From Paracoccaceae bacterium (lineage in GTDB: Bacteria > Pseudomonadota > Alphaproteobacteria > Rhodobacterales > Rhodobacteraceae), in contig SBGD01000013.1 in NCBI GenBank assembly GCA_006226775.1, positions 1-43,249 of the forward strand: DNA of 43,249 nt. Reading direction: 5' to 3'. Below are positions 22,843 through 33,795 of the stretch, in pieces. Both the position numbers and the translations under genes were made by a program. Each line of letters starts with the position of its first letter. The first letter of the stretch is position 1. The notes below the pieces were generated by a model, which saw nothing but the letters and a program-made list of their open reading frames with translations, did not search any database and was not told where the DNA came from.

Positions 22843-23991
22843 ATGACCCGCACCGCCTATACCGGCGCCGCGATTTTCGACGGCACGCGCCTGCACGAAA
22901 CCGGCGTTCTGCTGGCCGAGGACGGGCATTGTCGCGGGATCGCAGAGGCGGTGCCCGCGGGCTACGAAGTGGAGCGGCTGGCGGGCGGTCTCCTCGCGCC
23001 GGGCTTCGTCGACCTCCAGGTCAATGGCGGCGGCGGGGTGATGCTCAACGACGAGACCACGCTTGAGGGCGTGCGCCGGATCGCCGAGGCCCATGCGGCG
23101 ACCGGCACGCTGGCGCTCTTGCCGACGCTGATTACCGACACGCCCGCGCGCAGCCGCGCCGCCGTCGACGCGGTGGAGCGCGCGATTGCCGAGGGCGTGC
23201 CGGGGGTGCTGGGCCTTCACCTCGAAGGCCCGCACCTGTCGCTGGCGCGCAAGGGGGCGCATGACCCGGCGCTGATCCGCGCCATGGGGCCGGAAGACGA
23301 AGCCTTCCTGATCGAGGCCGCCGGGCGCCTGCCCAATGTGCTGAGCACCGTGGCGCCCGAAAGCGTGACCCCGGAGCAGATCGCCCGGCTGAGTGCCGCC
23401 GGGGTGATCGTCTCGCTCGGCCATACCGATTGCACCTTCGCCATGGCCGAAGCGGGGTTCGCCGCCGGGGCGCGCTGCGTCACGCATCTGTTCAACGCGA
23501 TGAGCCAGCTGGGCAATCGCGAGCCCGGGCTGGTGGGTGCAGCACTTGGGGCAGGTGGCGTCTCGGCCGGGCTGATCGCCGATGACATCCACGTCCATGC
23601 CGCCGCCATCCGCACCGCGCTTGCCGCCAAGCAGGGGCCGGGGCGGATCTTCCTCGTCACCGATGCGATGTCGACCGTGGGGTCGGATATTGCCGAATTC
23701 ACGCTGAATGGCCGCCGCATCCTGCGCCGCGACGGGCGGCTGACCCTGGCCGATGGCACCCTGGCCGGGGCCGATCTCGACATGCCGCGCGCGATCTCGG
23801 TGATGACGGGGCGGGTCGGGGTCGATCTTGCGCAAGCCTTGGCCATGGCCACCTCGGTGCCGGCGGGCGTGCTGCGCGATGCGCAGCGCCACGGCGCGCT
23901 CACTGACGGGGCGCCGCTTCGCGCGGTGCATCTGACGCGGACGGCATCGGGTGAGTTCGGCTTTGCGCGGCGCATCGGGGCGGGGGTCTGA
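22843..23991 (+). CDS. nagA: N-acetylglucosamine-6-phosphate deacetylase NagA
   Basis: NagA removes acetate from GlcNAc-6-P, the product of both the kinase and MurQ, giving GlcN-6-P. It is a 382-residue amidohydrolase with GFVDLQVNGGGGV near 48. HLEGPHLSLARKGAHD near 125 supplies the metal-binding Glu. GHTDCTF (about 195) and THLFNAMSQLGNREPG (about 212) supply the His ligands, and LVTDAMSTVGSD (about 268) the catalytic Asp. The ATG at 22843 is 67 bases after the regulator stop. GlcN-6-P deaminase (NagB) is not in the window. Confidence 0.94.
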   Translation: MTRTAYTGAAIFDGTRLHETGVLLAEDGHCRGIAEAVPAGYEVERLAGGLLAPGFVDLQVNGGGGVMLNDETTLEGVRRIAEAHAATGTLALLPTLITDTPARSRAAVDAVERAIAEGVPGVLGLHLEGPHLSLARKGAHDPALIRAMGPEDEAFLIEAAGRLPNVLSTVAPESVTPEQIARLSAAGVIVSLGHTDCTFAMAEAGFAAGARCVTHLFNAMSQLGNREPGLVGAALGAGGVSAGLIADDIHVHAAAIRTALAAKQGPGRIFLVTDAMSTVGSDIAEFTLNGRRILRRDGRLTLADGTLAGADLDMPRAISVMTGRVGVDLAQALAMATSVPAGVLRDAQRHGALTDGAPLRAVHLTRTASGEFGFARRIGAGV

Positions 23992-24071
23992 GCGGCGCAA
24001 CCGGTCAATAGGGCTGGCGCGGCCCCGGCAGGCTGGGGTATCACGGCATTCCAGAGTTTCAGGAGCCCGCC

Positions 24072-26390
<2,319 letters not shown>

Positions 26391-26404
26391 GTGGGGCGCA
26401 GGAT

Positions 26405-26458
26405 GTAGGCCGGGCTTCAGCCCGGCTTCGCGGGGTGCCGGGCTGAAGCCCGGCCTAC
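26405..26458. terminator. Perfect 22-bp hairpin after tex
   Basis: The 22 bases at 26405-26426 are exactly complementary to 26437-26458, with a 10-base loop; each arm contains its own palindrome (GCCGGGCTTCAGCCCGGC type). It follows the tex stop by 14 bases. It may terminate tex or belong to a dispersed REP-like family. Confidence 0.7.
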
Positions 26459-26535
26459 GGTGGGTGACTTCCCGAGATCTTTGGCCCGCGCCGTTGTGAT
26501 TGGACCGGCGGGGCGCGAGGGTGCATCCTGCCTCC

Positions 26536-27330
26536 ATGACTCGGATCCTGGCGTTCATTGCGGCTTTCGTGCTGGCCGCGCCCGTTGCGGCGCAGGACAT
26601 CGATGTCGACCTGGAACTGGCGCTGATGGTCGATGTCTCGCGCTCCATGAGCCCGGCGGAGCTCGAGATCCAGCGCCGGGGCTATGCCGCGGCGCTGCGT
26701 TCGGACATCGTGCTGTCGGCGATCCGCTCCGGCCCGCTGCAACGGATCGCGGTGAGCTATATCGAATGGGCCGGCACCCAGGCGGTGATCGTGCCCTGGC
26801 AGGCGCTGGAAACCCGGACGGATCTCGACGGCTTTGCCGATGCGCTGTCGAATGCCTTCAACCCGACCCTGCGGCGCACCTCGATCTCGGAAGCTCTGAT
26901 CTATGGCGCCGAGAGCATGGGCCACAACGCCTTTCACGGCTTCCGGCGGGTGATCGACATTTCCGGCGACGGGCCCAACAACCAGGGCCGCCCGGTGACC
27001 GAGGCCCGCGACCGCGTGCTGGAGGCGGGCATCGTCATCAACGGGTTGCCGCTGATGACCCGCGACGGCTTTGACAACCGCTGGCATCTCGAGGATCTCG
27101 ACGTCTATTACCGCGCCTGCGTGACCGGGGGCTGGGGGTCTTTCGTCATTCCCGTGCTGACCTGGGAGGACTTCTCGGAAGCGGTGTTGCGCAAGCTGGT
27201 GATGGAGATCTCGGGGCTGCCTGCGGGCATGGATGTCGTGCCGGTGCAATACCGCGCGCCGGAGAGCTACGATTGCCTTGTCGGCGAAAAGCGCTGGCAG
27301 GAGCGGCAGCGCTACTGGCAGGAGCCGTGA
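26536..27330 (+). CDS. Secreted DUF1194 (von Willebrand A-like) protein
   Basis: A 264-residue exported protein. The N-terminus is a signal peptide (ILAFIAAFVLAAPVAAQ, cleavage near residue 17-18). The mature part opens with a vWA-like strand and a MIDAS-type DVSRSMS motif (about 30-36), then RVIDISGDGPNNQG near 142, which fits the DUF1194 family common in Rhodobacterales. The function is unknown; metal-dependent protein binding in the periplasm is the fair guess. The ATG at 26536 gives a normal signal sequence; a further upstream start is open but unlikely. Confidence 0.85.
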   Translation: MTRILAFIAAFVLAAPVAAQDIDVDLELALMVDVSRSMSPAELEIQRRGYAAALRSDIVLSAIRSGPLQRIAVSYIEWAGTQAVIVPWQALETRTDLDGFADALSNAFNPTLRRTSISEALIYGAESMGHNAFHGFRRVIDISGDGPNNQGRPVTEARDRVLEAGIVINGLPLMTRDGFDNRWHLEDLDVYYRACVTGGWGSFVIPVLTWEDFSEAVLRKLVMEISGLPAGMDVVPVQYRAPESYDCLVGEKRWQERQRYWQEP

Positions 27331-27346
27331 TCCTCGGGTCGGACGC

Positions 27347-28741
27347 TCAGGGCGCACCGATCACGAAGGCATAGAGCAGCACCCAGAGGCAGAGCGCGCT
27401 GCCCACCACCGCCACGTAGCTGCCGTTCCAGCGCAGGCCGACGTGCAAGGCGCTGACATTTCCGAAGGCGCCCACCAGCAGCGTCGTCGCGGTGAAGGGC
27501 GAGCAGATGCCGCTGATGGTCCAGCCCGCCACGATGGCGGTGACCAGCGCCGAGGGGGAGATGCCCAGCACCTCGGGCGCCGGGATCAGCGGGGCGATCA
27601 GCGTGACGCCGAGGATCGGGTTCATGCCCAGCTGGCCCAGCACCGGGATCAGCCAGACCAGCCCCACCAGCAGCACCCAGCCCGGCAGGGCGCCGAAATC
27701 GAGGCCCAGCCCGGCCATGATCGGCGCCAGCAGCGGTGCGCCCAGGGTGCCGATGTAGCCTGCCATCATCAACAGCACGATCTCGCCGCGATAGCCGGGC
27801 AGGTCCTCGAACACGAACCCCCGAGCGCGCGTCGCAAGGCTTGAGGCGCCGCCCCGGGCCTGGATCAGCGCCCAGCCCAGCGACAGGAGCGGCACCACGA
27901 CGATGACAACGCCGACGATCCGGACGCCGGTCAGCACATGCAGCCCGCCGGCAAGCACGGTCAGCAGCAAAAGCAGGAGCAGCAGCGGCGACAAGCGGCG
28001 TGCGCTGCCCTCCACCGGGCGGCGCGGCGCGGGCGCGGCGAGGCGCGGCTTGAAGATCGTGTCGAGCGCCCAGCCGAGGCCGAACAGGATCGCCATCGAC
28101 CCCAACCCCGGCAGCACCGCGTCGTTCCAGGACGCGCCGGGGATCAGCACCGTGGTGATCGCCATGGCAAAGCCCAGCGGCGACCAGGCCAGCGACGAGA
28201 TGAAGCCGCGCTGGATCGCCAGCAGCATCCGCCTCGTGCGGTGGCGGCGGATCTCGGGGTCGGGCTCGGCGGCCGAGGCCTGGGTGGCGAGGCTGCCCAG
28301 CAGCGAGATCGCGCCGTAGCTCAGCAAGAGGGCAAAGAGATGCCCGCCGAGGCTGAGCGCCGCATAGCGCCGGCCAGGCGGTTGCGAGGCGAGGTAGCGC
28401 CCGGCGGCGCCGATCGCGGGCGAGGTCTGGGCGACATTGCGCAGGGTGGCCAGCGCGCCGAAGAAGGCGCCGATGAAGCCCGCGGACGCCGCGCCCCGGC
28501 CCACCACCGACAGCCAGTCGGGATTGACCGCGACGCTCCAGAGCGTCAGCGCCAGCCCGACGGCGACAAAAGCCTTGCGCGAGGGCCGCACCGCCACCGC
28601 CAGCGTCACGATCACGCCCAGGGCAACAGCCCCGCGCGCGGTGTCCAGCCCCGGCACGCCCCAATCGACCCCGGCGGTCAGGATCACGAGGAGGACAAGC
28701 AGCACCGCGCCGGCCCGGTCGGATATGGTCTTGAATGTCAT
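27347..28741 (-). CDS. Polytopic membrane protein, possible ion-transporter-like
   Basis: A 464-residue protein with roughly 11-13 hydrophobic segments and very little soluble sequence. A charged loop near 160-180 (AAEPDPEIRRHRTRRM) splits it into two halves, each with a re-entrant-looking Gly/Pro stretch (SLAWSPLGFAMAITTVL; LGMNPILGVTLIAPLIP). This two-half layout is reminiscent of ion-transporter-superfamily carriers for organic anions, but I do not recognise a specific family and no substrate can be assigned. It is convergent with the DUF1194 gene (16-base gap) and transcribed alone. Confidence 0.75.
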   Translation of the reverse strand: MTFKTISDRAGAVLLVLLVILTAGVDWGVPGLDTARGAVALGVIVTLAVAVRPSRKAFVAVGLALTLWSVAVNPDWLSVVGRGAASAGFIGAFFGALATLRNVAQTSPAIGAAGRYLASQPPGRRYAALSLGGHLFALLLSYGAISLLGSLATQASAAEPDPEIRRHRTRRMLLAIQRGFISSLAWSPLGFAMAITTVLIPGASWNDAVLPGLGSMAILFGLGWALDTIFKPRLAAPAPRRPVEGSARRLSPLLLLLLLLTVLAGGLHVLTGVRIVGVVIVVVPLLSLGWALIQARGGASSLATRARGFVFEDLPGYRGEIVLLMMAGYIGTLGAPLLAPIMAGLGLDFGALPGWVLLVGLVWLIPVLGQLGMNPILGVTLIAPLIPAPEVLGISPSALVTAIVAGWTISGICSPFTATTLLVGAFGNVSALHVGLRWNGSYVAVVGSALCLWVLLYAFVIGAP

Positions 28742-28824
28742 GCCTGTCCCGGCCCACGTCCTTGCCGGTCCTGCATAGCCGCGGACCGGGTGGCTTGTCG
28801 ATCACCCTGCCGCCGGGGCGGGGG

Positions 28825-28890
28825 CCGATCTGTCGACAGATCGGTGCCGATCCATCAATGGATCGGGACAAAATCCGTCAACGGATTTTG
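28825..28890. repeat. Three consecutive short palindromes
   Basis: Three separate inverted repeats stand side by side: CCGATCTGTCGACAGATCGG (28825-28844, no loop), CCGATCCATCAATGGATCGG (28847-28866, CA centre) and 10-bp arms CAAAATCCGT/ACGGATTTTG (28869-28890, CA centre). They lie 12 bases beyond the korB stop and 84 bases upstream of the membrane-protein gene. The third, followed on the minus strand by GTCCCG, is not a classic terminator. Confidence 0.75.
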
Positions 28891-28901
28891 CTCCCGGATC
28901 C

Positions 28902-29951
28902 CTAGCGCAGGCCTTCGTTGATGCTGTCGAGCACCCGCTGACCGGGGCACAACTCGTCCATCCCCAACGTGTTCAGCGGCCGCGACGCCAGGTTGAGGCT
29001 CTGGTTCAGGTCCTGGGAATTGGGATCGAGGTAGAGCAGCCCGGTCAGGTGACGCCCCTGCGCCTCGGCCTCCTGCACCGCGCCCAGCGCCGCGCGCCGG
29101 TCATCGGCCTGGTAGTCGCGCGCCGCCTTGTGCAGATGGATGACCGAGCCGTCATGCAGGGTCACGCTCTGCGTCGTGCCGGCCTCGTAATGGGTGCGGA
29201 TCTCGTCGCGCATCGGCACGAAATCCAGCGCCATGGTCTCGAGCTGGTCGCGCGTGCGGGCATAGCTCTTGGTCGATCCGGCGTGGTTGTTGAAGGTCAC
29301 GCAGGGCGAGACCACGTCGATGAAGGCAAAGCCCTTGTGCGCCATGGCGGCGCGGATCAGCGGCTCGAGCTGCGCCTTGTCGCCGGAAAAGCTGCGCGCC
29401 ACGAAGCTCGCGCCCTGCAGCAGCGCGAGGCTGGCAAGATCGATGCCCTCGAAGGTATTGGCATGGCCGTACTTGCTGACCGATCCCATATCGGCGGTGG
29501 CGCTGTCCTGGCCCTTGGTCAGCCCGTAACAGCCGTTGTTGGCGACGATATAGGTCATGTTGACGTTGCGCCGGATCAGGTGGATGAACTGGCCCATGCC
29601 GATCGAGGCGGTATCGCCGTCGCCCGACACGCCGATATAGATCAGGTCGCGGTTGGCGACGCTGGCGCCGGTGGCGACCGAGGGCATGCGGCCATGCACC
29701 GAGTTGAAGCCATGGCTCTTGCCCAGGAAATAGGTCGGCATCTTCGACGAACAGCCGATGCCCGAGACCTTGGCAATCCGGTGCGGCGGGATCGACGACA
29801 GGAAACAGGCGTTGCGGATCGCCGTAGAGATGCTGTCATGCCCGCAGCCGGCGCAGAGCGTCGAGATCGCCCCGTCGTAATCGGCGACCGTATGGCCCAA
29901 CGCATTGGTGGGCAGGCGGGGATGGCGGAACTTCGGCTTGACGTAGGACAT
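28902..29951 (-). CDS. korB: 2-oxoacid:ferredoxin oxidoreductase beta subunit
   Basis: The TPP- and Fe-S-carrying subunit (349 residues) of a KorAB-type enzyme that oxidatively decarboxylates a 2-oxoacid to acyl-CoA. LCAGCGHDSIS near residue 32 and SGIGCSSKMPTY near 63 give the cluster cysteines. SGDGDTASIGMGQ near 109 and ANNGCYGLTKGQ near 137 form the TPP-Mg site. The GLTKGQ form resembles 2-oxoglutarate-type KorB, but substrate cannot be fixed by this. Its ATG follows the korA stop with no gap. Last gene of the three-gene operon. Confidence 0.92.
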   Translation of the reverse strand: MSYVKPKFRHPRLPTNALGHTVADYDGAISTLCAGCGHDSISTAIRNACFLSSIPPHRIAKVSGIGCSSKMPTYFLGKSHGFNSVHGRMPSVATGASVANRDLIYIGVSGDGDTASIGMGQFIHLIRRNVNMTYIVANNGCYGLTKGQDSATADMGSVSKYGHANTFEGIDLASLALLQGASFVARSFSGDKAQLEPLIRAAMAHKGFAFIDVVSPCVTFNNHAGSTKSYARTRDQLETMALDFVPMRDEIRTHYEAGTTQSVTLHDGSVIHLHKAARDYQADDRRAALGAVQEAEAQGRHLTGLLYLDPNSQDLNQSLNLASRPLNTLGMDELCPGQRVLDSINEGLR

Positions 29952-31832
29952 TCAGGCGCTCTCCCTGCGCAGGGGCACGATATCGGCGCCGGAAGTGCCC
30001 AACGCCTGGCGGATCTGGTGGGCGATGGTGCGCGCGGTGATCGGCGTGCCGGAATAATTCAGCACCGACATCAGTTTGACCGGTGCGATCTCGCATTCGT
30101 TCATGATCAATTGCCGCATCTGGCCGTCGCGGTTCTGCTCGATCACGAAGACGAGGTCATGGGCATGCACGAATTCGTCGAGCGAGCGGTGGAACGGAAA
30201 GGCGCGGATGCGCATGGTGTCGATCGGGTAGCCTTCGTCGGCGAGGATCTCGATCGCCTCATAGGCGGGCGAGGCCGAGGTGCCGAAAAACAGCGCGCCG
30301 AGGTTCAGATCGGTCTTCGGCGCGGTCACCTTGATCGGGTCATGGGTCTTGGGCTGCGGCACCAGCCCCTTGGCGGTCTCGAACTTGCGCAACAGCCGGT
30401 CGACGTTCTGCACGTAGTCCTCGCCCATCTCGGAATAGATCGCCATTTCGTTCTTCGACGAGCCGCGGGTGAAGAAGGCCCCCTTCTCGGGATGGGTGCC
30501 GGGCAGCGTGCGGTAACAGATGCCGTCGCCGTCCAGATCCTTGTAGCGGCCCCAGTCGGTGGCCCGGTCCAGCGCCTCGGCATCCAGCACCTTGCCGCGG
30601 TCCATCCGGTAGCTGTCATCCCATTCCAGCGGCGGCGACATCCAGTCGTTCATGCCGAGGTCAAGGTCGGACATCATGATCACCGGGGTCTGCAACCGTT
30701 CGGCCAGGTCGAAAGCCTGCACCGTCATGTCGAAGCACTCGCGCGGGGTGGCGGGAAAGAGCAGCACATGCTTGGTGTCGCCATGGCTGGCATAGGCGGC
30801 GGCGAGGATGTCGGATTGCTGCGAGCGTGTGGGCATGCCGGTGGAAGGCCCCGACCGCTGGACATTGATCAGCACCGCGGGGACTTCGGCGAAATAGGCC
30901 AGCCCCAGGAACTCGCTCATCAGCGACAGGCCCGGCCCGGAGGTGGCGGTAAAGGCCCGCGCGCCGTTCCAGCCGGCACCCACCACCATGCCCATGGCGG
31001 CCAGTTCGTCCTCGGCCTGGATGATGGCAAAGTTCTTCTTGCCGCTGCCGGGATCGATCCGCATCCGCTCGGCATACTTGGAAAAGGCGTCCACCACCGA
31101 AGTCGAAGGCGTGATCGGATACCAGGCCGCCACCGTCGCCCCGCCATAGATCGCCCCCAGTGCGGCGGCGGTATTGCCGTTCATCAGGATATGGCGGCTT
31201 TCCTTGATATGCGGCGCGTCGTTGCCGCCCTGTTCCAGCCGGATCGGCAGCGGGCAGGTGAAATTCTCGGCGGCATATTGATAGCCCATCTCAAGCGCCC
31301 GCACATTGGGCGAGATCAGCTTTTCCTTGCCCTTGAACTGATCGTTCAGCAGGTCCTTGAGGATGCCGAAGTTCATGTCGAGCAGCGCCGCCAGGGCGCC
31401 CACGTAAACCACGTTCTTCATCAACTGCTGCATCCGCGGCGCGCTGTATTCGCGCATGCACATCTCGGTCAGGGGGATGCCCAGGAAGGTGATGTCGTCG
31501 CGGTGCAGATGCTCGGCCAGCGGCTTGGTGCTGTCATAGACGAAATAGCCGCCCGGCTCGACGCTGGCCACGTCCTTTTCCATGCTTTGCGGATTGACGC
31601 AGAGCATCAGGTCCACCCCGCCGCGCCGTCCGAGATAGCCCCGGGAACTGACCCGCACCTCGAACCAGGTGGGCAGGCCCTGGATGTTCGAGGGAAAGAT
31701 ATTGCGCGGGCTCACCGGGATGCCCATGCGGAAAATTGCCTTGGCAAACATGTGGTTGGCGCTGGCCGATCCGGTGCCGTTGACATTGGCGAACTTGACG
31801 ACGAAATCGTTGACGCCTGCAATCTGCTTCAT
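29952..31832 (-). CDS. korA: 2-oxoacid:acceptor oxidoreductase alpha subunit (gamma-alpha fusion)
   Basis: A 626-residue subunit formed by an N-terminal gamma-type domain (about 1-195; NGTGSASANHMFAKAI, SSRGYLGRRGGVD) and a C-terminal alpha-type pyrimidine-binding domain (NGNTAAALGAIYGG near 213, YPITPSTSVVDAF, TATSGPGLSLMSEF near 290). This is the usual fusion of two-subunit KorAB enzymes. Its ATG overlaps the stop of the flavoprotein gene by 4 bases (ATGA), so stoichiometric synthesis with the electron-transfer subunit is expected. Confidence 0.92.
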   Translation of the reverse strand: MKQIAGVNDFVVKFANVNGTGSASANHMFAKAIFRMGIPVSPRNIFPSNIQGLPTWFEVRVSSRGYLGRRGGVDLMLCVNPQSMEKDVASVEPGGYFVYDSTKPLAEHLHRDDITFLGIPLTEMCMREYSAPRMQQLMKNVVYVGALAALLDMNFGILKDLLNDQFKGKEKLISPNVRALEMGYQYAAENFTCPLPIRLEQGGNDAPHIKESRHILMNGNTAAALGAIYGGATVAAWYPITPSTSVVDAFSKYAERMRIDPGSGKKNFAIIQAEDELAAMGMVVGAGWNGARAFTATSGPGLSLMSEFLGLAYFAEVPAVLINVQRSGPSTGMPTRSQQSDILAAAYASHGDTKHVLLFPATPRECFDMTVQAFDLAERLQTPVIMMSDLDLGMNDWMSPPLEWDDSYRMDRGKVLDAEALDRATDWGRYKDLDGDGICYRTLPGTHPEKGAFFTRGSSKNEMAIYSEMGEDYVQNVDRLLRKFETAKGLVPQPKTHDPIKVTAPKTDLNLGALFFGTSASPAYEAIEILADEGYPIDTMRIRAFPFHRSLDEFVHAHDLVFVIEQNRDGQMRQLIMNECEIAPVKLMSVLNYSGTPITARTIAHQIRQALGTSGADIVPLRRESA

Positions 31833-33619
31833 GTGACCTCCACGAGGTTCGGCGCCGCCTTGGCGGTATTGTAGAGAAACATCTGCATGTCCCAGGCCGC
31901 GGTCGGGCAACGCTCGGCGCAAAGACCGCAGTGCAGGCAGACGTCTTCGTCCTTGACCATGACCTTGCCGGTTTCCAGCGGGCCCGAGACGTAGAGATCC
32001 TGCTCTTCGTTGGTGGCGGGCATCACCAGCCTGCCGCGCAACTCCTCCTCCGGGGCGTTTTCGACAAAGCTGATGCAACTGGTGGGGCAGATGTCGGTGC
32101 AGGCGTCGCATTCGATGCAATTGCCCGCGTCGAAAACGGTCTGCGCGTCGCAGTTCAGGCAGCGCTCGGCCTGGACAAAGGCCGCGGCTTCGTCAAAGCC
32201 CAGCTCGACCTCGAGCACCCGGTCGGCCAGCGCCGCTTTCAGATCGACCAGCGGCACCGCCTCGCGCTTGTCATCGACGGGAATGGAATCGTAGCTCCAT
32301 TCGTGGATGCCCATCTTCTGGCTGACGAGGTTGACGAAGGGGGCAGGGCGCTCGTCCAGCGAGTGCCCCTGGCAGAACAGGTCGATCGACACGGCGGCCT
32401 TGTGGCCATGGGCGACGGCGGTGATGATGTTCTCCGGCCCGAACGCCGCATCGCCGCCGAAGAACACCTCGGGCCGTGTCGATTGCAGCGTCTCGGCGTT
32501 CAGGATCGGCAACCCCTTGTGGGAGAAGTTGACCCCGAGATTGGACTCGATCCAGGGAAAGGAATTTTCCTGGCCGATGGCGATCAGCACGTCGTCGCAG
32601 GGCACCAGCACCGGGTCCTCGCCGGTGGGCACAAGCTCGCGCCGCCCGTCGTCGTGATAGACCGCCTCGACCCTGTCAAAGCGCATGCCGGTCAGCTTGC
32701 CATCCTCGACCACGAATTCCTTTGGCACATGGTTGTCGAGGATCGGGATGCCTTCGTGAAGGGCATCCTCCTTTTCCCAGGGGCTGGCCTTCATGTCGGC
32801 AAAGGGGCTGCGGACAATCACCTTGACCTCTTCGCCGCCCAGCCGGCGCGAGGTGCGGCAGCAGTCCATCGCGGTATTGCCGCCGCCCAGAACGATCACC
32901 CGCCTGCCGATCTCGGTCACATGGTGGAACGCCACGTTCGACAGCCAGTCGAGCCCGATGTGGATATTGGCATCCGCCTCCTTGCGCCCCGGCAGGTCGG
33001 GCAGGTCGCGCCCGCGCGGCGCGCCCGAGCCGATGAAGACCGCGTCGTAATCCTTGTCGAGGATCGCCGCGAGGCTGTCGACGAAGGTGTTGAAATGCGC
33101 GGTGATGCCCATGTTCAGCACATAGCCGACCTCTTCATCCAGCACGCTTTCCGGCAGGCGGAAGGCGGGGATTTCCGAGCGCATGAAGCCGCCGCCCTTG
33201 GCTTGCGCGTCATAAAGCTCCAATTCGTAGCCCAGCGGCGCCAGGTCGCGCGCCACGGTCAGCGAGGCCGGACCGCCGCCGATCAGCGCGATCTTCTTGC
33301 CATTGGGCGGGCCTGCCTTGGGCAGCTTGTCGGCCACCTCGTCCTTGAAATCCGCCGCCACCCGTTTCAGGCGGCAGATCGCCACCGGCTCTTCCTCGAC
33401 CCGTCCGCGGCGGCAGGCGGGCTCGCAGGGCCGGTCACAGGTGCGGCCAAGGACCCCGGGAAAGACATTGCTTTCCCAGTTGACCAGGTAGGCATCGGTG
33501 TAGCGGCGTTGGGCGATCAGTCGGATGTACCAGGGCACCGGCGTATGGGCCGGGCAGGCGTATTGGCAATCGACGACTTTGTGAAAATACTCCGGGTCGG
33601 AAATATCGGTCGGTTCCAT
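31829..33619 (-). CDS. GltD-like FAD/NAD(P)-binding subunit with extra 4Fe-4S clusters
   Basis: A 596-residue electron-transfer protein and first gene of the korAB operon. N-terminal Fe-S helical domain (CQYACPAHTPVP near 19, GRTCDRPCEPACRRG near 57); FAD Rossmann motif GGGPASLTVARDL near 113; NAD(P) motif VLGGGNTAMDCCRTSRR near 240. The C-terminal extension has two 4Fe-4S motifs, CIECDACTDICPTSC near 515 and CLHCGLCAERCP near 567. The C-terminal clusters replace a free ferredoxin. It should link the KorAB reaction to NAD(P). The ATG at 33619 is adjacent to an in-frame GTG at 33622. Confidence 0.9.
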   Translation of the reverse strand: MEPTDISDPEYFHKVVDCQYACPAHTPVPWYIRLIAQRRYTDAYLVNWESNVFPGVLGRTCDRPCEPACRRGRVEEEPVAICRLKRVAADFKDEVADKLPKAGPPNGKKIALIGGGPASLTVARDLAPLGYELELYDAQAKGGGFMRSEIPAFRLPESVLDEEVGYVLNMGITAHFNTFVDSLAAILDKDYDAVFIGSGAPRGRDLPDLPGRKEADANIHIGLDWLSNVAFHHVTEIGRRVIVLGGGNTAMDCCRTSRRLGGEEVKVIVRSPFADMKASPWEKEDALHEGIPILDNHVPKEFVVEDGKLTGMRFDRVEAVYHDDGRRELVPTGEDPVLVPCDDVLIAIGQENSFPWIESNLGVNFSHKGLPILNAETLQSTRPEVFFGGDAAFGPENIITAVAHGHKAAVSIDLFCQGHSLDERPAPFVNLVSQKMGIHEWSYDSIPVDDKREAVPLVDLKAALADRVLEVELGFDEAAAFVQAERCLNCDAQTVFDAGNCIECDACTDICPTSCISFVENAPEEELRGRLVMPATNEEQDLYVSGPLETGKVMVKDEDVCLHCGLCAERCPTAAWDMQMFLYNTAKAAPNLVEVT

Positions 33620-33645
33620 CACCTGCCTGTCCGAATGAAATCACT

Positions 33646-33661
33646 GTGTACGTCCGTATAC
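33646..33661. promoter_or_regulatory. Imperfect palindrome upstream of the kor operon
   Basis: GTGTAC-GTCC-GTATAC lies 27 bases upstream of the flavoprotein ATG, where an operator would sit. The factor is unknown. A small TTCCGC-GCAA-GCGGAA hairpin follows at 33671-33686. Confidence 0.3.
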
Positions 33662-33795
33662 TTACCCATGTTCCGCGCAAGCGGAATACAAATCTTCCCT
33701 CCGGGCAGCGATCATGCCGCGCCTGTTACCGGAAACGCGCCGTCATGGTTGTTTGATGCAGGCGATAAAGATTGTCAGGGTTGCAGGGCAGGGGC

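Noticed and set aside
26405-26458. Terminal inverted repeats of an insertion sequence
   Set aside because: No transposase gene or target-site duplication lies nearby; the arms are only 10 bases apart.
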